NCBI GenBank assembly: GCA_037447655.1
Contig: JBBHKE010002536.1
Coordinates: forward strand, 19,298-83,297
Direction: 5' to 3'
Source of the DNA: Zygnema cylindricum
Lineage: Eukaryota; Streptophyta; Zygnematophyceae; Zygnematales; Zygnemataceae
DNA: 64,000 nucleotides
Shown here piece after piece: positions 10,586 through 21,300 of this stretch. The translations under genes were made by a program, and so were the position numbers. The first letter of the stretch is position 1. Each line of letters begins with the position of its first letter. The notes beneath the pieces are model-generated. The model was given only the letters and a program-made list of their open reading frames with translations, was not told where the DNA came from and ran no database searches.

Positions 10586-10911
10586 GTTGTTCAAATCGTA
10601 GGGATTCGGACTTCTTTGCAAATGCTACTTAGTAATCGCCGATTTCGTACTTTTTGTAAATTTCGTATAGTTTTTGTTGTACGGACAATGTACATAAATG
10701 TACGAAAAATGTAAGGCTAGTGTACTGAAACGTACAGGAAAGTACCCTAAAAACCTTAATCCCACCCTCCCCCCCTTGAAAACCCTAAAAAGTACGAAGA
10801 GATATGAACATTGTACGCATATGTACGAAAAAATCTACAAGTACAAAGTAGGTTACGCATTTTATTAACATTTCAAAATCGTTTGATGCGCACTGTGCGT
10901 AGTATTCGTTA

Positions 10912-11110
10912 CACCTTGAATCGTTTTTAGCGAATAGAAATTATGAGTGCAAAGAAAAAATTAGCGTCATTCGTTCTAATTTAGTGCCAGGAGACGTGGC
11001 AAATTATTGTCCACGTCCTTAAATAGTGTAACTTATTATATTTAAGGTATCAATGTCAAAATTTTGGAGCGCCGATATAGCGTACATAGGGCTAATAACG
11101 ATTCACGGTG
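10912..11110 (+). mobile_element. TA-flanked MITE, family B, copy 1
   Basis: 199 bp from TA|CACCTTGAATCG to CTAATAACGATTCACGGTG|TA. The interior words AATTAGCGTCATTC, AGTGCCAGGAGACGTGGCA, ATAGTGTAA and ATTTTGGAGCGCCGATATAG recur in the copies at 58802-58988 (reverse) and 59464-60565. Confidence 0.8.
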
Positions 11111-11657
11111 TAGTTTACTCCGTGCGTAATATGCGCACGCGTCATCTATGGGTTGAACTGAACGGTTCGGTTTGAAACGGAAGTTGATATCCTGTAAACC
11201 GAACCAAGCTGTTGGATTTTACCGAACCGACCCGTTCGTTAAAAAAACATAAAATCGTACGAATTCCAAAAGACATGTACTCGGAGGGTTTACAATTGTA
11301 CTTCCTCAATAAAGTGTTGTCCTTCCGGAGGATTTACAATCGTAATTCCTTAATTAAGTCTTGTCCTTTAAGAACGTTGAAATCATAGTTCAAAAGTAGG
11401 CGTTTTTATGATAGGCCTTTGGTCGGCGCCTTTATCGTAAGTTGTGTTATGGGCTTTTCATGTGATCTTCTTAGATCGCTACTTTGATCAGCGAATGTCC
11501 GATCGTCCGAATCTGACGGTGTAAATAATTTTTTTTGGTGCGAATGTTTTAATTGGTCCGAATAGGTCCGAATACAATATGGGTCTTAAGGTCATATTGT
11601 ATGTTTTGCATACAATAGGCATATTCACCTACTTTTGAACTATGGTTGAAATAACTA
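11111..11657. other. Intergenic, small duplication
   Basis: No gene seen. 11281-11371 contains a direct duplication of about 55 bp beginning CGGAGGRTTTACAATYGTA. Otherwise unremarkable. Confidence 0.5.
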
Positions 11658-12254
11658 CACCGCGAATCGTAATTAGAGTAATGAACAAAAAAAAACAATT
11701 AGAGTAATGAACTCTAATTTATGTGATAGAACTTTTTCACAGAGGAGGTTTACTCTAAATTATTTAAGTACTCAATATTGGGTTATGTCGGCAATAATTA
11801 TCCGCGCTGAAATTATGAACACTAAATTACGTCGATGAACAAAATCTGTCAGTTCGTATAGTTTCGACGTCATTATGACGCTAGTACTATTCGTCGCGCT
11901 GAATGTCAGTTAATGTTCACATTGACGACGATGCTGTCGACAGACGAGAGTTATGCGAACAATTTTTTTTCGATGTGATTGATTTTTTGTTTAGTACAAT
12001 TTCACGTGCGAGCGAGATTCAATTAAATCATTATTTGTACCTTTTTACTTAAAAAATACAATTTTGCACAGTCGAACGTCGTCCGTACTCCACACTATTT
12101 AAAAAGAACATATGTTACAATTTTTTACGCTAATTAAACCTTACCTAAATTAGAATAATAAAAAAATTAGAATCGTTTACTCTATTTGATGTCATAGAGT
12201 CGAAATTTCAAGCGACCGAATTATAGTAATTTACTCTAATTACGATTTGCGGTG
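11658..12254. mobile_element. TA-flanked MITE, family C
   Basis: About 597 bp with matching inverted ends: TA|CACCGCGAATCGTAATTAG at the left and TAATTACGATTTGCGGTG at the right. Sub-terminal AATTAGAGTAATGAACTC words also invert. No protein is encoded. It is directly followed by a hAT-like element. Confidence 0.75.
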
Positions 12255-12256
12255 TG

Positions 12257-12822
12257 GTGTTGTCCCATGTCCCATTTTTAGCACACTGATAATCGATAAA
12301 TCGACACAATATACCGGTACCACTGTTATCGCGACGGAAAGCCAATATTATCGGTTTTTCATCGCGATAACACCGGTACCGATAACTATCAGCGATAATT
12401 GTACGGTTTATTCCGTATAAACATACGGTTTATTCCACGGACGCGCTGCCGATCCTTTCCCCACCCTGATTTCAAAAAATATCGCGATATTTGCTTGGTT
12501 TCGGTATTATACTTTTAGTACTATAAACTACTATTCCATTTTTTTTTTGTAACGTTAATGTGCTGCACTCCTTACTGAACTCCCGTTATACAGAGTACGA
12601 CACATATTGTCATACGTGGCATACCACGCTATATACGGTCAGTAATATAATAAGACATATTATAAAGTATTGTTATATAGCGTACTATTTTTTTTTCTAC
12701 CTATAGCCGATAAGGAATTTGTTGGTCTCAGAGCGATATATCGGAGCCCCACACCGTTCGATAACCGATAACTATGGGTATCGGTTCCATCGCGATAATT
12801 TTCTTGCCGATACACAACACTA
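12257..12822. mobile_element. Non-autonomous hAT-like element (family 1, degraded left end)
   Basis: The right end CCGATACACAACACTA is identical to the ends of the elements at 30606-31074 and 59483-60377. The interior shares ATATCGGT, CGATAACACCGGTACCG, TTTATTCCGT, CACGTGGC/CGTGGCATACC and GGAATTTGTTGGTCTCAGAG. The left end near 12257 is only a rough TAGTGTTGT match, so the boundary is uncertain. Confidence 0.6.
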
Positions 12823-14219
12823 GAAACAACTTCAAAAAATAGTGAAATGATGTTTCGTCAAAATTACTGTAGCAAACCGATTGTACTTATTTTTATTATT
12901 TTATACACGTTCGGTTAGACTTTTTGCACTTTATTTCACATAGCTGCGTACTTTAGTAGACCGTACGATCGTGCATTCATATATCCGTTCAAATGAGGTT
13001 TGGCACTACTAAAAAAAACCAAGCGGTTTATTGAGTCGTCCAAACCAATACGCAATACCCACCGATACACTCCTCCTCGCTAACGCGACAGCAACATCTC
13101 CTCGTAGCAACATCTCCTCGTCACACTGATACGTCACATGCATACGAATCTAAGCATCTACTCCTCCACTACGCGACAAAATTAAATCCTCGTCTCGCGT
13201 GCCGTAACTTGGAGCGTTGTTCCATTAGGCGCTCTCAGTAAACGTCAAAAATTCGTGTACTGAGGCCATCGTTCAATTGTGTCGGGTCAGTAACCGACAT
13301 CTTATTTGTGTAGCACACTTTGATTGGTCCACGTAATAGATGAATACGATTTTAGAAATCTTCAAAGAATCTCTAACAGCAAATTGTGACCACATATTTT
13401 TACCAGGGAAGGTAAAAAGTGACTCGTACGACGTATTGAATAAAATATGTACGGGCGGACGAAACTTAAGATTTGTAAAAGCGTACGAATATGTCAGAAT
13501 GGTTATTGGATGGCAACAGAAGCGTGAAACAATATCCTCCGTCAAAGATTTTCTTGCGTCTTCCGGTGGCCTCGCATCCTTCCTGGCGGAAGGCACATGT
13601 CATATGCGACGTGTACCCACCTGGTCGCGCGGTCGTCGTGGATATTTGGTTACTTTTCCACGAGGCAAGATGCTATTCGTTCAGGCGCTTAGAATTGACC
13701 TACTCCGGGTCACTTGTTGCATACTGAAAGTGTCAGACGATGGCGTATACGATTTTGCATCCGACGGTCCACGTTTACGCCTATAAACATGGAGAATCAT
13801 ATTCCTCATTCAGTAGGCTTGTTTTTCTGACATTTTATTTTTGGTACGGCACTGTACGAAACTCTACGTTTTTCAGTAAACAACGACATTTTTCCTCTAA
13901 TGGAACCTCACTCTTAGGCAGTGTGTCCATGTGTTAAAGCAAGGGTTTTTTTCTGTCGTTTTCACAAAAAATGGGACTTGCAACGAGCAAAATGTTTACG
14001 CCGTACCAAGAATGTGTGAGAACCATTGTACATTTAGCGCCACCTTGGATGTACTCCAATTTGACGTTATAATCGTTTGGACCCACTACAGTACCACGTC
14101 ATTCCAGCTCATCTTAAAAATTCTATTAAAATCGACTTGCGAGGTGATTTTATGAGTATATAAATAAGAGAACGTTGTTCGCCTTCGGGGAAACCCTTAT
14201 ATAGTCGCTGTGTCTGTCC
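12823..14219. other. Intergenic; one unassigned 148-residue ORF
   Basis: A plus-strand open frame at 13340-13786 has unremarkable composition and no motif I recognise. Overlapping frames on both strands are also open, so coding is not supported. No other feature is seen. Confidence 0.5.
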
Positions 14220-14696
14220 CGATTTTTTTCTGTCACATGCCGTACGAACGGCTATACCGCGGGCACAATGTAGCGTTGCTGTGCGACCGCCCGCAATACA
14301 GACCGTTGTGCCGCTGGCGTAAGTTAACGCCGTCGTGTGTCGTTGTGCAGACCGCCGTACGGATGGCGTAATATAACGTTGCCGTGCGTCGTTGTGCAGA
14401 CCGCCGTAAGGATGGCGTAATTTAACGTTGTCGTGCGTCGCTGTGCAGCGTAATGTAACATTGCAGTGCGTCGCTGGGCAGACCGCCGTACGGATGGCGT
14501 AATTTAACGTTGCCGTGCGTCGCTGTGCAGACCGCCGTACGGATGGCGCAATGTAACATTGCCGTGTGTCGCAGTTTAGACCGCCGTACGGATGGCGTAA
14601 TGTATCATTGCCAACCGTCGCTGTCCAGACCGCGTATGGTTGGCATAATGCAATGTTTCCAACCGTTGGAGACCGCCGTATAGCTGGCACAATGCA
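14220..14696 (+). repeat. 50-bp GC-richer satellite, left block
   Basis: About nine units of a 49-50-bp repeat with the core CAGACCGCCGTACGGATGGC followed by GTAATNTAACGTTGCCGTGC. The clearest core starts are near 14351, 14401, 14482, 14532 and 14581. It stands out from its AT-rich surroundings. The long minus-strand ORF through it is a repeat artefact, since 50 is not a multiple of 3. Confidence 0.85.
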
Positions 14697-15216
14697 CACC
14701 GCGAATCGTTATTAGAGTTCCTGAAATTTTGATTTTTTTTCTTAAATAGGATACATGATTTTAATTTTTCCTTTACTTTTATTAAGGTACCGTACAAAAT
14801 AGCGTAAAGAATGAAAGTACAATAATATCTAAATAGCGTGGTGTACGGTCGATCTCTGACCGTACATAAATGTACCTTTTCAAGTGAAAATTTTACTAAA
14901 AATGAATTAAATCAGACGCGCACGCGTAGGAACGTGCGCTAAAAAAATGGGATTATTGTGACACGTAAATTAGTCTGACATGTATGGATATTTAAATTTC
15001 ACGACGGCGTACGATTTCTAATATTTTGTACGAATACATATGTTAATGTATACAATTGTACGGAGAATATTTCATTTTTGCTGTTCCCAAATTAGCATTA
15101 AGCCGAAATTACAAAACACATTTAAAAAAAAAAAAAACAAATTCTTAATTAGCATCAATTACGGTAAATTACCTTCAGCACTATTTAAACTTTGACACTA
15201 ATAACGATTCGCTGTG
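14697..15216. mobile_element. TA-flanked MITE, family D, copy 1, inserted in the 50-bp satellite
   Basis: Left end CACCGCGAATCGTTATTAG and right end CTAATAACGATTCGCTGTG|TA. The satellite ...GCACAATG-TA-ACGTTGCC is split: the left copy of the target reads CA instead of TA, the right reads TA. The interior (TTTTAATTTTTCCTT, AAAATAGCGT, TGGTGTACGG, GACCGTACATA) matches the element beginning at 63239. Confidence 0.8.
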
Positions 15217-15345
15217 TAACGTTGCCGTGCGTCAGCGGTACAGACCGCCGTACCGCTGGCACAACGTGACGTTGCCGTGCGTCAGAGGTACAGACTGCCG
15301 TACCGCTGGCACAACGTGACGTTACCGTGCGTCAGCAGTACGGGC
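15217..15345 (+). repeat. 50-bp satellite, right block
   Basis: Two to three further units of the same satellite (ACGTTGCCGTGCGTCAG, ACAGACCGCCGTACCGCTGG) continue immediately after the MITE. The array was therefore continuous before insertion. Confidence 0.8.
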
Positions 15346-15562
15346 ATGATAAACTGGACAGGGTACATGCCCGTGTAACGGGCGTTGATTTACTAGTTTA
15401 AAAAAATTGTTACTCGACGAATAGGAACACATCGCGCGCTTCTCAACGCATCGTAAATTTTCGCACTAAAGCCAGTACATGCTTTAATCGTCCCTGCTCG
15501 TCACGATTATGTATGTTTAAAATTATAGCGCGATCATAGGAAGGCTTCGATGTCATTCAGTC

Positions 15563-15636
15563 TGTCCTCCCCCAGGCTCGAACTGGGGACCTCTAGTGTG
15601 TGAGACTAGCGTGATAACCAACTACACCAAGAGGAC
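15563..15636 (-). tRNA. tRNA-Val (anticodon CAC)
   Basis: On the minus strand a full cloverleaf can be drawn. The acceptor stem GTCCTCT pairs with GGAGGAC (one G·U), with discriminator A. The D arm contains GTGTAGTTGGTTATCAC. The anticodon stem CTAGT/ACTAG encloses loop CTCACAC, giving anticodon CAC at 15602-15600. The T arm is CCCAG-TTCGAGC-CTGGG. The body closely resembles the plant tRNA-Val(CAC) sequence as I recall it, while the acceptor stem differs. No intron. Whether it is transcribed is unknown. Confidence 0.8.
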
Positions 15637-15870
15637 GATGATTAGCGAGCATCTACAATTTTAATTATTACGTGTTATTTATTTAACAATATATTTACAT
15701 TTTTCGAAAACAGATGAAAGACCCCCTTTTTCAGCTTTTCCTTTCGCCGGTGCAATCGTCATCTCCTGTGATTTTTAAAACGCCAAGATTGCCTGTCGTC
15801 TCCCCAAGGCCCGGGGCTTTGAGCTTTACATATCATATCCTGTGACATAAAATGTAAGATCAATCGCACA

Positions 15871-15940
15871 TGTCCTCCCCCAGGCCCGAATTGGGGACCT
15901 CTAGTGTGTGAGACTAGAGTACCAACTACTCCAAGAGGAC
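15871..15940 (-). pseudogene. Broken tRNA-Val(CAC) copy
   Basis: Same acceptor stem (GTCCTCT/GGAGGAC), anticodon arm (CTAGTCTCACACACTAG) and a similar T arm, but the D arm is shortened (TAGTTGGTACTC in place of TAGTTGGTTATCACGC). The T stem has a mismatch (CCCAA/CTGGG). About 300 bp from the intact copy and on the same strand, so most simply a local duplicate. Confidence 0.7.
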
Positions 15941-16066
15941 TTTAGTCATTTTCACAAAGGTTAATATATAATGAATGTAATTTTAAGCATCCCCTTTTTC
16001 TTATAAAATTTCGCCACAATCGCAAATTTGACATTTTCATACACTAAAAATAGAAATAGTACAGTA

Positions 16067-16615
16067 CACCGTCAATCGCTATTAGAGTATATAACGCCAA
16101 TTCGGTGCCCTTTTTCATCAAAAAAACCCGAAATACAATCCATAATTCTATTTTTTCCATTATTCTAATTAGGGTTTTTCTTTCAATTAGAGTTAATAAT
16201 GAAAGTACACTGCGATGGAAATAGTGTGGCGTACGGACAGGATATTTTCGTACGTAATGGTACTTTTTGAATTACGAAGGCATAAAAAGACACTTAACAT
16301 TATTGCGCACACATGTGAATGTGCACTGGAAGAAAGAGATGCAAACTTGTCGACAAAAATCACGTTCTCGTATGTTCGTCCGCCGACCATGTGGACAGCG
16401 CGACGGCGTTTGAATTGTCAGATTTTGTACGGATACACATATAACTGTAGACATTGAAAGGGCAGGTATTTATTATTCAGGACAACCCAAATTACAGTTA
16501 GGGATTAATTAGTATGTATATTTTTTTCAAAAAAAAAAAATTCCCGATTAGTGTTAATAACACTAATTATTTTTTTCCGCTATTTATTCCTTTACTCTAA
16601 TAGCGATTGACGGTG
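16067..16615. mobile_element. TA-flanked MITE, family E, copy 1
   Basis: 549 bp: TA|CACCGTCAATCGCTATTAGAG at the left and CTCTAATAGCGATTGACGGTG|TA at the right. The interior (GGAAATAGTGTGGCGTACGG, TAATGGTACTTTTTGAATTA, GTGAATGTGCACTGGAAGAA) recurs in reverse at about 57370-57655. Confidence 0.85.
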
Positions 16616-18378
16616 TAGCATAGGACGAGGAGGGACGAAAAAATACTCACAAATTTCGAAACGGGAATTACAGGATCAAATATAGCTGTTATCCTTCCCT
16701 TCATAGAGTTACTTGCCGTACATTTTTTCGGATTCTTTTTGTAAACATTTTTTGTTGTAAATTTAAAACGAACGTAAAGCTTCCAAAACATACCAAAAAT
16801 AAAAAGTACGAAACGCATACGAAACAAATCAATACATACTAGAAATACAAATACATGTAACAATGATGTTGGGAAGGAAGATGGTCCCATCTTCGACAAA
16901 AACTCTTCATTACGAAAAAAAAATGTAATGTTATTCAACACAAAGTGAAAAACGACAAACAAGTACTTAAATAAGCATAACAAACAAATTACCACAAATG
17001 GTGCAAAGAAAATGACGAGAAAAGGAAAAGGATATTTTAAGAAGACAGAACTAAATGAGCAAAAAACACAAGTTGCCAATAAAAGAATATAAAGTTAACA
17101 AAAGAAAAAAAAAAGTGAAATAATCAACAACGAATCTAAAAAACCTTTTATAAAAAGGGTACACACAAGAAAATGGAAAGGAGATTACCATTTATGGCAC
17201 AAGTCAGAAACTTATACCGATACAAATTTTTTGACATCTCGGAACTCTTACAAACCATTTTTTATTTTTTTTAGAGTACAACGAGTGAATGTAGAATTGA
17301 CTAATTCCAGTGAATAGCTTTACTAGCATAAAAAAAAGGGGAAAAAAACAGAAAAAACCCTAAAAACTCAAAGAAAGCACTTCCAAATCGTAATTTCTAA
17401 GTCACAAAACCTCAAAAATATTCCCCTTCAAAATCCTCCTCTGTTGTAAGAGCAGATCTCAGAACAGAACGGAATTGAAGTAAACAGAACGGGCTAAATA
17501 GAAAAAAACAGGACTAGATAGAACGGAACAGAACTGGATAGAACGAAACAGAACTGTATACAACGGAAACAGAACTGAATCGAACAGAATAGAACCAAAT
17601 AGATAGAACAGAACTGAATAGAACGGGATGAACTCTAAGAACGGATCTAAGTATACTTATCCATGACGATAAAAAAATATGATGAAATCGTTTATCTTAT
17701 TCTCCTCAAAAGGTTCAATTCGAATGTGAGGCCGACCAACAGAAAAATTGGTATAAAGAGAATGGAAGAGGTAAGCCAAAAAAAGAAAACCGTTTAAAGG
17801 AACCTTTCAACACATCTTAATCCACTTGAACCAACCAGATATAATGCGTACATCATCCATAATAATACGTTTATAAACCAGTGATAAAACTTGATAAAAC
17901 ACGATTTAACCGCCTATAAAACTTCACAAAACACTGGTAAAATGCTCGTAAAACCTCAATTCTAATTCCGGTCACCATTTTGAAAAAAAAACCTCATCTT
18001 TGAATCACATTTTGGAAATTTCCAACAACTGAATCGCCCGGTAACCATCCAAAAACAATCTTCACTCCCAGGCGAACAGGAAGAAACACACACCTCCTCT
18101 CCCTCCCCCTCTCTCTTTTCTTGTCTCCTTTATCTCTTCCTCTACCTCTCTCTCTCTCGCTCTCTCTTTCTCTTCTCTTCCTCTCTCTCACTTTGTCCCA
18201 TAGCTTTACTCCCTCCAGGGTTCAGACAAAAAAGACAAAGAAACCAGATTTGTCTTTTTTGAACAGGACAAACGATTTAAAAAAATTTGGATTGTAACAC
18301 ACAATCTCTCTCACAAATGATCGAAACGATTGATAAAAACTTCTCTTAAAAACATTTTCCCAGTTAACCTCTCAACTC
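16616..18378. other. Helicase 3' flank, no gene; short tandem repeat
   Basis: 17459-17640 is a degenerate ~20-bp tandem repeat of AACAGAACTGGATAGAACG type. 18090-18195 is a CT microsatellite. A 160-residue Phe-rich frame on the minus strand (17079-16597) is judged an AT-rich artefact. Confidence 0.6.
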
Positions 18379-21300
18379 TTACTGCACATTAAGTCCCGGG
18401 ACTCCTCGTAAACCCATCATACCGACCGTTTTCCTCAGTAAATATGGGGGCTCCTCCAATCCAAGAGTTTCGCTATAAAAATTTGCGTGTTTTACGAGAG
18501 AGGGTTTATCCCACCCCAAGCCCTTAACACTGTTATAATATCCCAACCAAGATTGATAAGCTTTTTCTTTTGTATCGCGATCCACACTATTTAGTGCCAT
18601 CGCTACCTGTAAAAAAAGAAGGGGAAAGGGAAAAGAAGTTACATCGTTACATTGTTTTTATAGTCGGTTTATTTTTTAGTTTTTTAGATCTAATGCTTTT
18701 TCCAATTTGGTTGTTCGACTTTCTTCTGAGACAAAACTAAAAAATCAGTTTAGTTGTTAAATTGAAGCACCCAGAAACAATTATTTTTAAGTGTATTTCA
18801 CAACTATTACAAATAACTCTCAAAACTAAAGAAGCCCTAAAAGACAAAAATAGTAAAATATAATTTGACATCCACATAGCCCTTCTCCTTCCATATAACC
18901 ATAAAGAATTTCCTATTCACTAGCATAACTTCATCCTCACTAATACAATGACACACGTAGTGACCTCGTCTGGGACAAATGTCACACCTTTGACAACAAT
19001 TGTTTATCCAAATTTGGCGGAGAACCCGAAGAAATCGGCAAATCGGAAAGTTGTCTTAGAAAAAACTGTTCCCAGGGAGAGAGTAAGAGGACTCCTCTCC
19101 CTTCTTTTCCGGCCCGTCCTGTTCTTCCTAAACGGTGGACATATTGGGCTTTGTCTGACGGAATACCCACCTGCGTTTCCATGTAAAACAGTTAAAATAG
19201 TTGAATTATTCACATTCTCATTTATATAATAAAACAGTGGAATCAAAGTGGAAACAAATAACCTCCAAAATAGAATCACCTAAAGGGCAAATGTCAAGGA
19301 AAGCAGTAAAAACACAAAACAAACAAAAATAGATGAGAAAATCACCTGTAAGACGAATGTCACATCGGGATAATCCACTCCTCGAGCCGAAACATCAGAA
19401 GTAAACATAATCACTTTTCCGGAAGAATTTCGAAATTGATCCGAAACTTTTGTTCGATAAGATTGTGATTTTCGAGAGTGTATTTCCAAAGCGTTGATTT
19501 TCATAGCCCGGAAAAGTTCCGCCATTAATTGAGTTTGTCGGGCAGTCGTCGCAAAAACAAGTACCTACGTAAGAGAAAAAAAAAAAAAAACAGAAAACTC
19601 TTGTTTCATTGTTAACAATCCAGCCAAAATTTGTTTCATTGTTTACAATACAGCCAAAAATTCCAAAAGATTCACTCTTAAACAGAGGTTAGGTAGAGAT
19701 AGATGAAGGTAAATGAGGAAAACGGTAAGGAGGAAAATAGAGGTAAGTGAAGGTAAATAGAGATAAATAAAGGGAAATGAAAAAAAATGAAGGTAAATGA
19801 ATGATTTCCTACTCATCTATTTTTGAGAGTTCAGAAAAGTCTTGCCATTAATTGTGTTTACCAGGCAAAATCGTGTTTTAGGAAAAAAAAAATCCCTTTC
19901 AGTGCATGCTGTATTTTTATATTCCTCCCTTATTCTTCCCGTCCTTTCCCCCCCCCCTCCCACCTCCACCATTTTCTCTCTCTCTCCCCCCCCTCTCCCC
20001 CCCTTTCCTTTTCCCTAAACAAACTTGCAACTCTCTTCCATGTGTTTATAAAACGAGATTAAATTGTGGGAAATAAACTCATGTTAGTGCATACTGTATT
20101 TTATTTTGCTCTCTCTTTCCTTCCTCCCCCCCCACACCCCTCTCCCCTCTCCCTCTCTCCCTTTCTCTCTCTCTCCCCTTCCCTCTCCCTCTCTCTCCAT
20201 ACCTTGTAATTCTCCTCCTCCTCCATATGTTTTTTGAGAAGACCATAAACTGTGGGAAGCTGATCTTCAAGATTCGCCACCAAACTCTCTTGTCGAACCT
20301 GAAATTGAAGAAAAAAAACTAAGTAAACCTAGTAAAACAAATCTTACCTCTCTTGTCAGGCCTGAAATAAAAAAAATGAAAAAACAAAAAAAATAACAAA
20401 CAAATAAAACTAACAGAAACTGATAAATTTATTCATGAAATAAAATAAAAAAAAGGTATGAATATAATTTGTCGAACCTGCAAGTTCGTGGAAGTTTCCT
20501 TTCCCACTGTATCGATAAATTCGTGTTCTGCTTTTAAACAATCTTTGGCCATACTTTGTACCTGAAAAAAAAAAAAAATTAAGAAAATGGAAAAACAATA
20601 ATAATCAACAAAGGACAACAGAAAAGAGCAAAAAGGAGCAGGAAACGATAAAACAAACAAAAAGCGACGAAGCAAAAACAAGAAAAAGAAAAAGAAATTA
20701 CCTCTTTGGGTAGCGTTGCAGAAAACAAAAGAGTTTGTCGTTTTTTCGGCAAAGCGGCTAAAATCCCATCGAGAGTTTTTCGAAAACCCATATCCAAAAG
20801 TTGATCGCATTCGTCCATTACAAGGACTTGTAGTCCTCTCAACTGTTCTTTCATTCCCGGAGTGGTTTGAATGTGGTCTAACAACCTTCCTGGAGTTCCC
20901 ACTAATACCTGCGAGGAAGAGGGAGAGAGAGAGGATTTTTCAGGTTTTTTGAACAAAAAAAACTTTGAGCAGGTCCATTCTCCTTGGTATTCCCACTAAT
21001 ACCTGCAAATTAAATATAAGGAAAAAAACCGGAAACGTAATGTTAATAACACTATTGAAGGGAGTGGACTACAATGCGGCACCCTCATCACAATCACCCT
21101 TTAATATATTAGTATCATTAATACTAATTTTACTTTAACCAAAACCAATACCGATACAGATACCCTTTGCTACATTAGAATCATTAATACTAATTTTGCT
21201 TTAACCAAAATCGATACCGATACCAATAGCGACACCTAGTGTTACGTAGCCATCGAGATCAAAGTTGGTATAGCGCAATAACAGTAAATCAAATTATCGA

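Noticed and set aside
13340-13786. 148-residue plus-strand ORF
   Set aside because: Overlapping frames on both strands are equally open and no motif is recognised. Kept only as a note.
14109-14699. 196-residue minus-strand ORF
   Set aside because: Runs through the 50-bp satellite, whose period is not a multiple of three, and changes frame in every unit without protein conservation.
16597-17079. 160-residue Phe-rich minus-strand ORF, membrane-protein-like
   Set aside because: Composition follows the A-rich plus strand; no start context, no motif, no splice partners.
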